Shown here: positions 41,703 through 49,768 of the stretch, one piece after another | Position numbering within the stretch: position 1 is the first letter of the stretch | Layout of the letters: every line of letters begins with the position of its first letter | Origin: a bacterium | Lineage (GTDB): Bacteria > Bacillota > Clostridia > Oscillospirales > Oscillospiraceae | Assembly (NCBI GenBank): GCA_004560375.1 | Contig: SFVC01000007.1 | Coordinates: 10,394-74,393 of the forward strand | Reading direction: 5' to 3' | Length of the DNA: 64,000 nt | The notes under the pieces: model-generated | Seen by the model: the letters and a program-made list of their open reading frames with translations, nothing else | Told to the model about the DNA's origin: nothing | Databases searched by the model: none | Program-made: the position numbers and the translations under genes

Positions 41703-41760
41703 AAATCGCGGATATTCCACTTTCCAAAACGGTTTTTTTGTGATAAAATGTCCGCGATGT
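41703..41760. promoter_or_regulatory. Inverted repeat flanking the promoter of the symporter-STAS-PP2C operon
   Basis: AAATCGCGGATAT (41703-41715) and ATGTCCGCGATGT (41748-41760) are inverted copies at 11 of 13 positions, with ATCGCGGA/TCCGCGAT exact. The right half covers the end of the -10 box; the left half lies just before the -35. This is the layout of a repressor site, possibly with looping. Confidence 0.55.
41721..41749 (+). promoter_or_regulatory. Promoter of the symporter-STAS-PP2C operon
   Basis: -35 TTTCCA (41721-41726), 17-bp spacer, -10 TAAAAT (41744-41749). Weak -35, good -10; 39 bp before the first start codon. Confidence 0.55.
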
Positions 41761-41788
41761 CTCATCAGCTAACGGAGGACAACCTGAC

Positions 41789-43366
41789 ATGTCGATGATC
41801 GGCCTTACCAACGAAAATATTGATCTGGCGGCGGCGCGGACGGAGGAATTCCTGAGCGAATGCGGCTTGAACGGAAAGGATCGCCTGCGTCTGCGCCTGA
41901 CCATTGAGGAGACCCTGCTGAAATACCAGGAGGCCCTGGGGCCGGATGGAACCTTTTCCATCCGCTGCGTCAGGCGGCTGGGCCGCAGCCGCGTTGAGCT
42001 GGCCTTCCCCGGCGAGCGGATCGACCCCGCCCTCTCCCAGGAGGAGACGGACAGCGAGGTTCTGCGGGGCCTGCTGGCGGGGATGGGCGCGGCGCCCAGC
42101 TGGCAGTACAAAAACGGGGTCAATCTGGTCAGCTTTACCCCGCCGAGGAAAAAACCCTCCCAGGTATTGACGCTGCTGGCGTCCATCCTTCTGGCGGTGG
42201 TGTGCGGGCTGCTGGGCCTGCTGCTGCCCGAGGAGGCCCGGATCTTCCTGTCCCAGGATCTGGTGTCCCCGCTGTTCAACACCTTTATGGGGCTGCTCAC
42301 CGCTGTGGCCGGGCCGATGATCTTTCTGTCGGTGACCTGGGGGATCTACAGCATCGGGGATACCGCCACCCTGGGCCGCATCGGCAGCAAAATGATCGGG
42401 CGGTTTTTGGTGATCTCCCTGCTGGTGGGCGTGGGAATGCTGGGGCTGTTTCTGCCCTTTTTCTCCCTGTCGGGTTCGGGAAGCGCCTCCTTTAATTTCC
42501 GGGAGCTGCTGGAGATGGTGCTGGATATTGTGCCCGGCAATTTCTTCACCCCCTTTACCGAAGGCAATCCCCTGCAGATCATCTTTGTGGCGGTGCTCAT
42601 CGGACTGGCCCTTCTGGTGCTGGGGAGCAAGACTACCGTGGCCGCGTCCTTCATCGAGCAGAGCAACTACATCGTCCAGCTGATTATGGAGGGGATCAGC
42701 GCCCTGGTTCCCCTGTTCGTCTTTGGCAGCATCTTCACCATGATCCTCAACAAGAACTTTGCCGCCCTGGCGGGGGCCTACAAGTGGCCTTTGCTGGTGC
42801 TGCTGGGGGAGGCGGTGCTGGTGGCGGTCTATCTGCTGGCCGTCTCCATCCGCAAGAAGGTGGGGGTAGGGACGCTGGCGAAAAAGCTGTTCCCCACCTT
42901 CCTCATCTGTCTGTCCACCGCCTCCTCCTCCGCCGCGTTCTCCACCAATGTGGAGACCTGCGAACAGAGCCTGGGCATCGACAGGCGGATCGTCAACTTC
43001 GGCATTCCCCTGGGCCAGGTGGTATTCATGCCCGGCGCCATCGCGCTGTTTCTGGCGGCGGGGCTGTGCATGGGCGAGCTCTACCAGGTGGAGATGTCTC
43101 CCGGCTGGCTGGCGTCGGCGCTGCTCATCGCGGTGGTGCTGGCGGTGGCGGCCCCGCCGGTGCCCGGAGGCGCGCTGACGTGCTACACCATGCTCTTTAC
43201 CCAACTCAACGTTCCCTCTGAGGCCATCACCATCGCCATCACCCTGAATATCATCATGGACTTTGTGGCCACGGCGGTAAACGTTCTGTGCCTTCAGACC
43301 GAGCTGGTGGAGCTGGCGGGAGGCCTGGATATGCTGGATGTGGAAGCATTAAGACAGCGCAAGTAA
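41789..43366 (+). CDS. Cation:dicarboxylate/amino-acid symporter with N-terminal HATPase-like domain
   Basis: A 525-aa membrane transporter. Residues about 120-515 are a DAACS/SLC1-type symporter: hydrophobic helices, FNTFMGLLTAVAGPMIFLSV, LSTASSSAAFSTNVETCEQ (serine-rich re-entrant loop), NFGIPLGQVVFMPGA and the helix with MDFVATAVNVLC. Residues 1-118 are extra for this family. They read like an RsbW/SpoIIAB-type module: LRLTIEETLLKY resembles the helix carrying the N-box (Lys45 where Asn is expected), and YKNGVNLVSF resembles the final strand, seen also in the PP2C and ABC-ATPase proteins of this operon. ATP binding is therefore doubtful. First gene of the operon; ATG 41789 after CGGAGG. 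Confidence 0.85.
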   Translation: MSMIGLTNENIDLAAARTEEFLSECGLNGKDRLRLRLTIEETLLKYQEALGPDGTFSIRCVRRLGRSRVELAFPGERIDPALSQEETDSEVLRGLLAGMGAAPSWQYKNGVNLVSFTPPRKKPSQVLTLLASILLAVVCGLLGLLLPEEARIFLSQDLVSPLFNTFMGLLTAVAGPMIFLSVTWGIYSIGDTATLGRIGSKMIGRFLVISLLVGVGMLGLFLPFFSLSGSGSASFNFRELLEMVLDIVPGNFFTPFTEGNPLQIIFVAVLIGLALLVLGSKTTVAASFIEQSNYIVQLIMEGISALVPLFVFGSIFTMILNKNFAALAGAYKWPLLVLLGEAVLVAVYLLAVSIRKKVGVGTLAKKLFPTFLICLSTASSSAAFSTNVETCEQSLGIDRRIVNFGIPLGQVVFMPGAIALFLAAGLCMGELYQVEMSPGWLASALLIAVVLAVAAPPVPGGALTCYTMLFTQLNVPSEAITIAITLNIIMDFVATAVNVLCLQTELVELAGGLDMLDVEALRQRK

Positions 43367-43394
43367 ACGCTTGATTTGAGAGGAGATCATCACG

Positions 43395-43691
43395 ATGACC
43401 ATTACCAAGAATCTGGACGGCACTACCCTGACCCTGGCCCTGGAGGGCCGGCTGGACACCACCACCGCCCCCCAGCTGGAGACGGAGGTGAAAGCCTCCC
43501 TGGCGGGCGTCACGGATCTGATCCTGGACTTCACCGCCTTGGAGTATATCTCCTCCGCCGGACTGCGGGTGGTGCTCTCCGCCCAAAAGGCCATGAACAA
43601 GCAGGGGCGCATGGTGGTTCGGGGCGTCAACGAGTATGTGATGGAGGTTCTGGAAGTCACCGGCTTTTCCGACATCCTGACCATCGAATAA
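43395..43691 (+). CDS. STAS-domain anti-anti-sigma factor homologue
   Basis: A 98-aa SpoIIAA/RsbV-type protein. It has the STAS strand-helix pattern: TLTLALEGRLDTTTAPQLE, DLILDFTALEYISSAGLRVVLSAQK. The candidate phosphoacceptor serines are Ser53/Ser54 in YISSAGL, where the RsbV family is phosphorylated by its HATPase partner. It lies 28 bp after the symporter and 3 bp before the PP2C phosphatase, its expected antagonist. No sigma factor gene is in the operon, so its partners may be the HATPase-like modules on the phosphatase, the symporter and the ABC ATPase (inference). Confidence 0.93.
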   Translation: MTITKNLDGTTLTLALEGRLDTTTAPQLETEVKASLAGVTDLILDFTALEYISSAGLRVVLSAQKAMNKQGRMVVRGVNEYVMEVLEVTGFSDILTIE

Positions 43692-43694
43692 GCC

Positions 43695-46508
43695 ATGGCC
43701 TATCTGCGTCTGGCCCTGGCGGCCGCCTGCCCGGCGGTTGTCACGGCGGTTTTATATCTCTGGAACGGAAAAATCGCCCCGGCAGTTCGAAAGAGCTGGG
43801 GACGGCAGATCCTGTTTGGGCTGATCTTCGGCGCGGTGGCGGTGATCGGCTCCGAGTTCGGCGTGCCCATCGACGGCGCCATCATCAACGTCCGGGACGC
43901 GGCGCCGCTGTGCGCGGGGCTGATCTTCGGCCCCCCGGCGGGGATCATCGCCGGGGTGATCGGCGGCCTGGAGCGGTGGTTTGCCGTGCTTTGGGGCGCG
44001 GGAACCTACACCCGCCTGGCCTGTAGTGTGTCCACCGCCCTGGCGGGGTGCTTCGCCGCCGTTTTGCGTAAGTGGATGTTTGACAACAAGACCCCCTCCT
44101 GGCAATACGGCTTCGCCATCGGCGTGATCACAGAAGTGTTCCATATGCTGATGGTCTTTTTCACCAATATGGCCGACGTGCGGGTGGCCTTTGGCTTTGT
44201 GCGCCTTTGCGCGGGGCCCATGATCCTGGCCAACGGCTGCGCGGTGATGTGCGCGGTGGCCCTGGTGACCCTGCTGAGCCGGCGGGAGCGCAAAAGCCTG
44301 TGTGGGGAGCACCGCCAGCTGACCCAGACCTTCTCCAGATGGCTGTCGGCGGTGGTGTTGGTGGCCTTTTGCGCCACCAGCGTGTTCACCTGGTTTTTGC
44401 AAACCAGCTGGGCGGAGGACAGCAACCGCCAGCTCCTCACGCTCAATCTGGACGACGTCAAGCAGGACATTCTGGACGCCTCGGACGCCAACCTGCTGGA
44501 GCTGACCCGGGGCGTAGCCGCCGATTTGGACGCCGCCAAAACGGTCAACGGCGGCACTCTGGCCGCCATCTGCCGCAAGCCGGGCAACGACTTTTCCGAG
44601 ATCAATGTGGTGGACGAGAACGGGATCATCATGAGCTCCACCACCCTGTCCTACCGCGGCTTCGATATGGCCTCCGGGGAGCAGTCCAGCGAATTTCTGG
44701 CGCTTCTGGACGGCGTCCAGGAGTATGTGCAGAGTTATCAGCCCGTGTCCAAGGACGGCAAGACCTATATGAAATACGCCGCCGTGGCGCTGGAGCGGGG
44801 CGGTTTTGTCCAGGTGGGGTATAACGCCGCGCGCTTTCGCCGGGACATTGACCAGCGGGTGGTGGGAGCCGCCAAAAACCGCCATGTGGGGGAGAACGGC
44901 TACCTCATCATTGCCGCCGAGGACTGGACCATCGTCAGCGGCCCCCGGGGGGACGAGGGGGAGAACCTGTCCGCCGCCGGCATCTGGCTGGATACAGACG
45001 CCACGGCGGAATACGCCCGGTTTGAATGCACGGCCTATGGGGAGCGGTGCTACGGTATGTACACCGTCACCGAGGGCTATTACATCGTAGCCGTCACCCC
45101 GGCCCGGGACGTGGTGTTCTCCCGGGATCTGTCCGTGTTCATCACCATTTTTATGGAGATCCTGGTTTTTGCCGCGCTGTTCGTGCTGGTGTATCTCCTC
45201 ATTAAAAAGCTGGTGGTGGAAAATATTCACGAGATCAACCACAGCCTGCGGGAGATCACCGGGGGCAATCTGAACGTGTCGGTGAACGTTCGCACCAACG
45301 AGGAATTCGTCTCCCTGTCCGACGATATCAACTCCACCGTCCTCACCCTGAAAGGCTATATCGCCCAGGCGGCGGCCCGGCTGGACAAGGAGCTGGAGGT
45401 GGCCAAGGTCATCCAGTCCTCCACCCTGCCCAGCGTCTTCCCGCCCTATCCCCAGCGGACGGACTTTGATATCTTCGCCCAGATGGACACCGCCCGGGAG
45501 GTAGGGGGCGACTTTTACGACTTCTATCTGCTGGACAACGACCGCCTGGCCTTTTTGATCGCCGATGTGTCGGGCAAGGGCATCACCGCGGCCATGTTTA
45601 TGATGAAGGCCAAGACCATCCTCAAAAGCTATGCGGAGAAGGAGCGCGACGTGGCCGCCATCCTCACCCACGCCAACCAGGCGCTGTGCGAGGGGAACGA
45701 CGCGGAGATGTTCGTCACCTGCTGGATGGGCATCCTGCGCTTTTCCACCCACACCGTCTCCTTTGCCAACGCCGGACACAATCCGCCCCTGATCCGCCGC
45801 CGGGGCGGGCAGTTTGAATACTTCAAGTCCAGACCCGGCTTTGTCCTGGGGGGCATGGAGGGGATCCGCTACCGCTCCGGGGAGCTGACGCTGGAGCCGG
45901 GGGACGAGATCTTCCTCTATACCGACGGGGTCACCGAGGCCAATGACAGAGAAAACGCCCTCTATGGCGAGGATCGGCTGCTGGCGGTGCTGAACGCCCT
46001 GGAGGACGCGGACGCCCAGACCGTCTGCCGCCGGGTTAAGGCGGACGTGGACGCCTTCGTGGGAGACGCCGACCAGTTTGACGACATCACCATGCTCCAC
46101 CTGCGCTTACTGCCCCAAACCATGCTGGAGCTGCCCCCCGAGCTGGCCCAGCTGGAGCGGGCCACCGCCTTTGTGGAGGATACCCTGCGCGCTAACGGAG
46201 TGGACGGGAAAACGGTGGTGAAGATGAACATCGCCGTGGACGAGATCTTCTCCAACATCGCCCGGTACAGCGGGGCGGACAGGGCGCGGCTGGAATGCGC
46301 CGTAACCCCGGATCGCGTGACGGTGCGGTTTGTGGATAACGGCAAGCCCTATGACCCCACCCAGCAGGCCGAGCCGGACGTCACCCTGTCCGCCGAGGAG
46401 CGGGGCATTGGGGGGCTTGGCATCCTCATGGTGAAGAAGTCCATGGACGGCGTGGAATACACCTACGAGAACGGTCAAAATATCCTGACCCTTTGGAAAA
46501 ATCGTTGA
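43695..46508 (+). CDS. Membrane sensor SpoIIE-type PP2C phosphatase with C-terminal HATPase domain
   Basis: A 937-aa sensor. Residues 1-195: LytS-like multi-helix region (GPPAGIIAGVIGGLERW). Then a second membrane helix, a large extracellular dCache-like domain (about 225-475; VVDENGIIMSSTT, FVQVGYNAARF), another helix and a HAMP linker. The PP2C domain (about 590-790) has all acidic motifs: REVGGDFYDFYLL, IADVSGKGITAAMF, FANAGHNPPLI, FLYTDGVTEA, DQFDDITML. The C-terminal HATPase domain is intact: N-box VDEIFSNIARYS (Asn854), VDNGKPYDP, GIGGLGILMV, ending YENGQNILTL. It should both dephosphorylate and, via the HATPase, bind or phosphorylate STAS. Ligand unknown; an extracellular solute is suggested by the adjacent transporters. 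Confidence 0.93.
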   Translation: MAYLRLALAAACPAVVTAVLYLWNGKIAPAVRKSWGRQILFGLIFGAVAVIGSEFGVPIDGAIINVRDAAPLCAGLIFGPPAGIIAGVIGGLERWFAVLWGAGTYTRLACSVSTALAGCFAAVLRKWMFDNKTPSWQYGFAIGVITEVFHMLMVFFTNMADVRVAFGFVRLCAGPMILANGCAVMCAVALVTLLSRRERKSLCGEHRQLTQTFSRWLSAVVLVAFCATSVFTWFLQTSWAEDSNRQLLTLNLDDVKQDILDASDANLLELTRGVAADLDAAKTVNGGTLAAICRKPGNDFSEINVVDENGIIMSSTTLSYRGFDMASGEQSSEFLALLDGVQEYVQSYQPVSKDGKTYMKYAAVALERGGFVQVGYNAARFRRDIDQRVVGAAKNRHVGENGYLIIAAEDWTIVSGPRGDEGENLSAAGIWLDTDATAEYARFECTAYGERCYGMYTVTEGYYIVAVTPARDVVFSRDLSVFITIFMEILVFAALFVLVYLLIKKLVVENIHEINHSLREITGGNLNVSVNVRTNEEFVSLSDDINSTVLTLKGYIAQAAARLDKELEVAKVIQSSTLPSVFPPYPQRTDFDIFAQMDTAREVGGDFYDFYLLDNDRLAFLIADVSGKGITAAMFMMKAKTILKSYAEKERDVAAILTHANQALCEGNDAEMFVTCWMGILRFSTHTVSFANAGHNPPLIRRRGGQFEYFKSRPGFVLGGMEGIRYRSGELTLEPGDEIFLYTDGVTEANDRENALYGEDRLLAVLNALEDADAQTVCRRVKADVDAFVGDADQFDDITMLHLRLLPQTMLELPPELAQLERATAFVEDTLRANGVDGKTVVKMNIAVDEIFSNIARYSGADRARLECAVTPDRVTVRFVDNGKPYDPTQQAEPDVTLSAEERGIGGLGILMVKKSMDGVEYTYENGQNILTLWKNR

Positions 46509-46525
46509 GAAGGGAGACTGTGCCC

Positions 46526-48670
46526 ATGAAACATCGCGGATGGCTGTGCCTCGCCCTGGCGTTGACCCTCCTCTGCGTCCCCGTCCAGGCGGCGGGGCCG
46601 GCGGAGGAGCTCTATGCCCGGGCGGTAGAGGACGCCAAGACCATAGAGCCGGAGGAGCTACTGCCCCTCAAGACCACCCTGACTCGGGACGATCCCTATG
46701 CCCAGTGGAACCAGCAGGGGGATCAAGTGCTGGTATGCACCTGGAACGACACCCCGGAGGACTATCCGGACGGGGCCGACGTCACCGTGGGGGAGGAGGC
46801 GGTGTGGGTGTTCTCCGGGCCGGAGTTTGAGGCGTGGTACGCCGCCAACGCCGGCGGCGTGGAGGACTGGGAGCTGCGGCTGTGCCAGCTTCTGGGCCTG
46901 CCCCCCGACACGGGATACACCCACTTCACCACCCTGTGGGCCGCCCCGGAGGATCTGCTGCGCCCCGCCTTTGACCCGGACGTGACCGCCAGCACCATGA
47001 CGGAGGAGCTGACTGGGGAGGACTGGTACCAGACCTGGTTTGAGAGCAACGCCGCCGCGTCCTACGGCGAGGACGGCTACCCCTGGACCCGGCTGGGCTA
47101 TACCTACGACTGGGCGGACAACGGCACGGAATACGGCCTGACCGAGTTTATTCTGCCCACCGGGGCCAAGGCCACGGTGGAGCGCACCGTCACCACCCTG
47201 GCCTATCTGGACTCCCTTGAGACGGCCCAGTCCAACCAGGCCGCCGCCCAGAGCGAGCTGGACGAGCTGAACGGGAAGCGGCTGGGGGTGCCCACCGGGT
47301 CGGTCTTTGACCGGGTGGCGCTGGATCGTCTGCCCGACGCCCAGATGTCCTACTTCAACGCCCAGCCGGACATTGTCACGGCCCTGCTGGCGGGAAAGAT
47401 AGACGCCATGATCACCGACGAGCCCATGGCCCGGGATATCGTGAACCAAACCCCCGGCCTGCGGCTCATTCCGGAGCTGTTCCGAACCGACTCCTATGCC
47501 TTTGCCTTTCCCCTGGATCACACCGCGCTGCGGGACGAGGTCAACACCGTGCTGGCGGAACTGAAAAGCGACGGGATCCTGGAGGAAATGGACGCGCGCT
47601 GGTTTGGGGAGGACAACGCCGCAAAGGTTCTGCCCGACCTGACCCTGACGGGAGAAAAGGGCGTCATCCGCTTTGCCACGTCCACCTCCTGCGCGCCCTT
47701 TGCCTACGTCAAGGACGGGCAGATCGTGGGCTATGACATTGAGGTCGCCGTTCGCATCTGCCACAAGCTGGGCTATTCCCTGGAGATCACCGACATGGAC
47801 TCCGGGGCGATGGTTCCCGGCATCCAGGCCGGGAAATTCGACATGGGGGGCGCCTGTCTCACCGTCACCGAGGAGCGCAAGCAGTCGGTGCTCTTTTCCG
47901 AGGCCGACTACACCGGCGGCATCGTGGCCATTGTCCGCGACCACGAGGAGGCGGGCGGCGGGGGGCTTTGGAGCTATCTGAAAGACGGGTTTTACAAAAC
48001 CTTTCTCCTTGAGAACCGCTGGAAGCTCTTTGTCCAGGGGCTGGGGGTCACCCTGTTGATCTCGGTGATCTCGGCGGTGCTGGGGACACTGATGGGCTTT
48101 GGCCTGTGCATGGCCCGCCGCTCCAGGCACAAATGGCTCAACGGGCCTGTCCGGCTCCTGGTGCGGATCGTGCAGGGCGTCCCGGTGCTGGTGCTGTTGA
48201 TGATCCTCTACTTCCTGGTGCTGAAGAACCTGAAAAGCGGCGTGGTGGTGGCGGTGGCGGGCTTCTCCATCAACTTCGCCGCCTATGTGTCCGAGATGAT
48301 GCGTACAGGTATCGAGACGGTGGACGCCGGACAGCTGGAGGCGGCCCAGGCCCTTGGCTTCAGCAGGGCCCGTGCCTTTTGGAAGGTCACCGCGCCCCAG
48401 GCCATCCGCACCATCCTGCCGGTCTACCGGGGGGAGTTTATCTCCATGGTGAAGATGACTTCGGTGGTGGGTTACATCACCATTCAGGATCTGACCCGTA
48501 TGAGCGATATCGTCCGGGGCCTGACCTATGACGCGTTCTTCTCCCTCATCTCCACCGCGATCATCTACTTTGCCCTGGCCAACCTGATGGCTATGAGCTT
48601 GTCCGCGCTGGAAAAACGGCTGGATCCCAAGCGGCGCAAGCGGATTGTAAAGGGGGTGTTGATGGCATGA
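46526..48670 (+). CDS. Polar amino-acid ABC transporter: fused substrate-binding and permease protein
   Basis: A 714-aa fusion: a signal peptide (LCLALALTLLCVPVQAAG), then about 200 residues I do not recognise (includes EAVWVFSGPEFEAWYA and LCQLLGLPPDTGYTHF). Next come SBP family 3 halves in permuted order: lobe 2 (GKRLGVPTGSVFD, GKIDAMITDEPMA, LAELKSDGILEEMDARWFG) precedes lobe 1 (IRFATSTSCAPFAYV, VGYDIEVAVRICHKLGY, GKFDMGGACLTVTEERKQSV). A His/Glu/Gln-type permease domain follows (VQGLGVTLLISVISAV; EAAQALGFSRARAFWKVTAPQA). ATG 46526 follows AAGGGAG; the stop overlaps the ATPase gene by four bases. Confidence 0.88.
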   Translation: MKHRGWLCLALALTLLCVPVQAAGPAEELYARAVEDAKTIEPEELLPLKTTLTRDDPYAQWNQQGDQVLVCTWNDTPEDYPDGADVTVGEEAVWVFSGPEFEAWYAANAGGVEDWELRLCQLLGLPPDTGYTHFTTLWAAPEDLLRPAFDPDVTASTMTEELTGEDWYQTWFESNAAASYGEDGYPWTRLGYTYDWADNGTEYGLTEFILPTGAKATVERTVTTLAYLDSLETAQSNQAAAQSELDELNGKRLGVPTGSVFDRVALDRLPDAQMSYFNAQPDIVTALLAGKIDAMITDEPMARDIVNQTPGLRLIPELFRTDSYAFAFPLDHTALRDEVNTVLAELKSDGILEEMDARWFGEDNAAKVLPDLTLTGEKGVIRFATSTSCAPFAYVKDGQIVGYDIEVAVRICHKLGYSLEITDMDSGAMVPGIQAGKFDMGGACLTVTEERKQSVLFSEADYTGGIVAIVRDHEEAGGGGLWSYLKDGFYKTFLLENRWKLFVQGLGVTLLISVISAVLGTLMGFGLCMARRSRHKWLNGPVRLLVRIVQGVPVLVLLMILYFLVLKNLKSGVVVAVAGFSINFAAYVSEMMRTGIETVDAGQLEAAQALGFSRARAFWKVTAPQAIRTILPVYRGEFISMVKMTSVVGYITIQDLTRMSDIVRGLTYDAFFSLISTAIIYFALANLMAMSLSALEKRLDPKRRKRIVKGVLMA

Positions 48671-49758
48671 TCACCGTCAAGCATCTTCGCAAGGAGTTTG
48701 CCAACGCAACGCCTTTGAAAGACGTGAACTGCACCATCGAAAAGGGAGAGGTCATCTCCATCATCGGCCCCTCCGGCACAGGAAAGAGCACCTTCCTGCG
48801 CTGCTTGAACCTGCTGGAGACGCCCACCTCCGGGGAGATCGTCATCGATGGGATCCATACCCTGGAGAAAGGCGCACCCATCCAGGAGCTGCGGAAAAAG
48901 ATGGGCATGGTATTCCAGTCCTTCAACCTCTTTTCCCACCTGATGGTCATTGAGAACATCATGCTGGGGCCGGTGGAGCTGCTGGGCCGGGATCGCCAGG
49001 CCGCCTATGACCGGGGTCTGGAGCTGCTGGAGCTGGTGGGCCTGCGGGACAAGGCCCTGAATTATCCCGACGAGCTGTCCGGTGGGCAGAAGCAGCGGGT
49101 GGCCATCGCCCGGACACTGGCCATGGATCCGGAGATCGTGCTGTTTGACGAACCCACCTCCGCCCTGGATCCCACCATGGTCTCCGAGGTGCTGGGGGTC
49201 ATCCGCCGTCTGGCCCAGGAGGGGATGACGATGATGATCGTCACCCACGAGATGAAGTTCGCCCGGGACGTATCCACCCGGATCTTCTATATGGATCAGG
49301 GAGAGATCTACGAGGACGGCCCGCCGGATCAGATCTTCGGTGCACCCCGGCGGGAGCGCACCCGGGCCTTTATCCAGAAGGTTCGTACCTACTCCTTTGA
49401 CATCAAGAGCCGGAGCTTTGACTTCTACGCCCTCATGGCCGGGCTGGAGCACTTTGCCCAGCGATACGCCCTCTCCGCCAAGCAGTCCCACAAATTGCAG
49501 CTGGCGGCGGAGGAGCTGGCGGTCAACCAGCTGCTCCCCCGGATAGAGGGCGAGGTCGCCCTGACGCTGACGGCGGGCTGCTCCGAGGAGACCGGGGCGG
49601 TGGAGCTCACCGCTGTCTGGCCCTCTGAGGAGCCCTTCCCGGAGCTGTTCGGCCAGGATTGGGAGGAGGACATCTCCCTGCTGCTGCTGCATAAGCTGCT
49701 CCAAAGTCACACCCAGACCTGGGAGGCCGGGGAGAACCGCATCCGGTTAGATCTGTAA
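48667..49758 (+). CDS. Polar amino-acid ABC transporter ATPase with C-terminal HATPase-like domain
   Basis: Residues 1-240 are a complete GlnQ-type ATPase: Walker A GPSGTGKS (34-41), Q-loop Gln84, LSGGQKQR (137-144), Walker B IVLFDEPTSALD, and His194. Residues 245-363 are an addition not found in GlnQ. It contains HKLQLAAEELAVNQLLP, with Asn287 at the HATPase N-box position four residues after Glu283, and ends WEAGENRIRLDL. This parallels the ends of the PP2C and symporter proteins (NG/AG-x-N-x-x-x-L). I read it as an RsbW-like module lacking clear G boxes, so probably a docking domain for the STAS protein. Coupled to the permease gene by ATGA. Confidence 0.88.
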   Translation: MITVKHLRKEFANATPLKDVNCTIEKGEVISIIGPSGTGKSTFLRCLNLLETPTSGEIVIDGIHTLEKGAPIQELRKKMGMVFQSFNLFSHLMVIENIMLGPVELLGRDRQAAYDRGLELLELVGLRDKALNYPDELSGGQKQRVAIARTLAMDPEIVLFDEPTSALDPTMVSEVLGVIRRLAQEGMTMMIVTHEMKFARDVSTRIFYMDQGEIYEDGPPDQIFGAPRRERTRAFIQKVRTYSFDIKSRSFDFYALMAGLEHFAQRYALSAKQSHKLQLAAEELAVNQLLPRIEGEVALTLTAGCSEETGAVELTAVWPSEEPFPELFGQDWEEDISLLLLHKLLQSHTQTWEAGENRIRLDL

Positions 49759-49768
49759 GGAGGACGAC

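Noticed and set aside
43752..46100. A 782-codon minus-strand open frame opposite the PP2C gene
   Set aside because: Antisense shadow of a protein with complete PP2C and HATPase motifs; biased composition and no start context.
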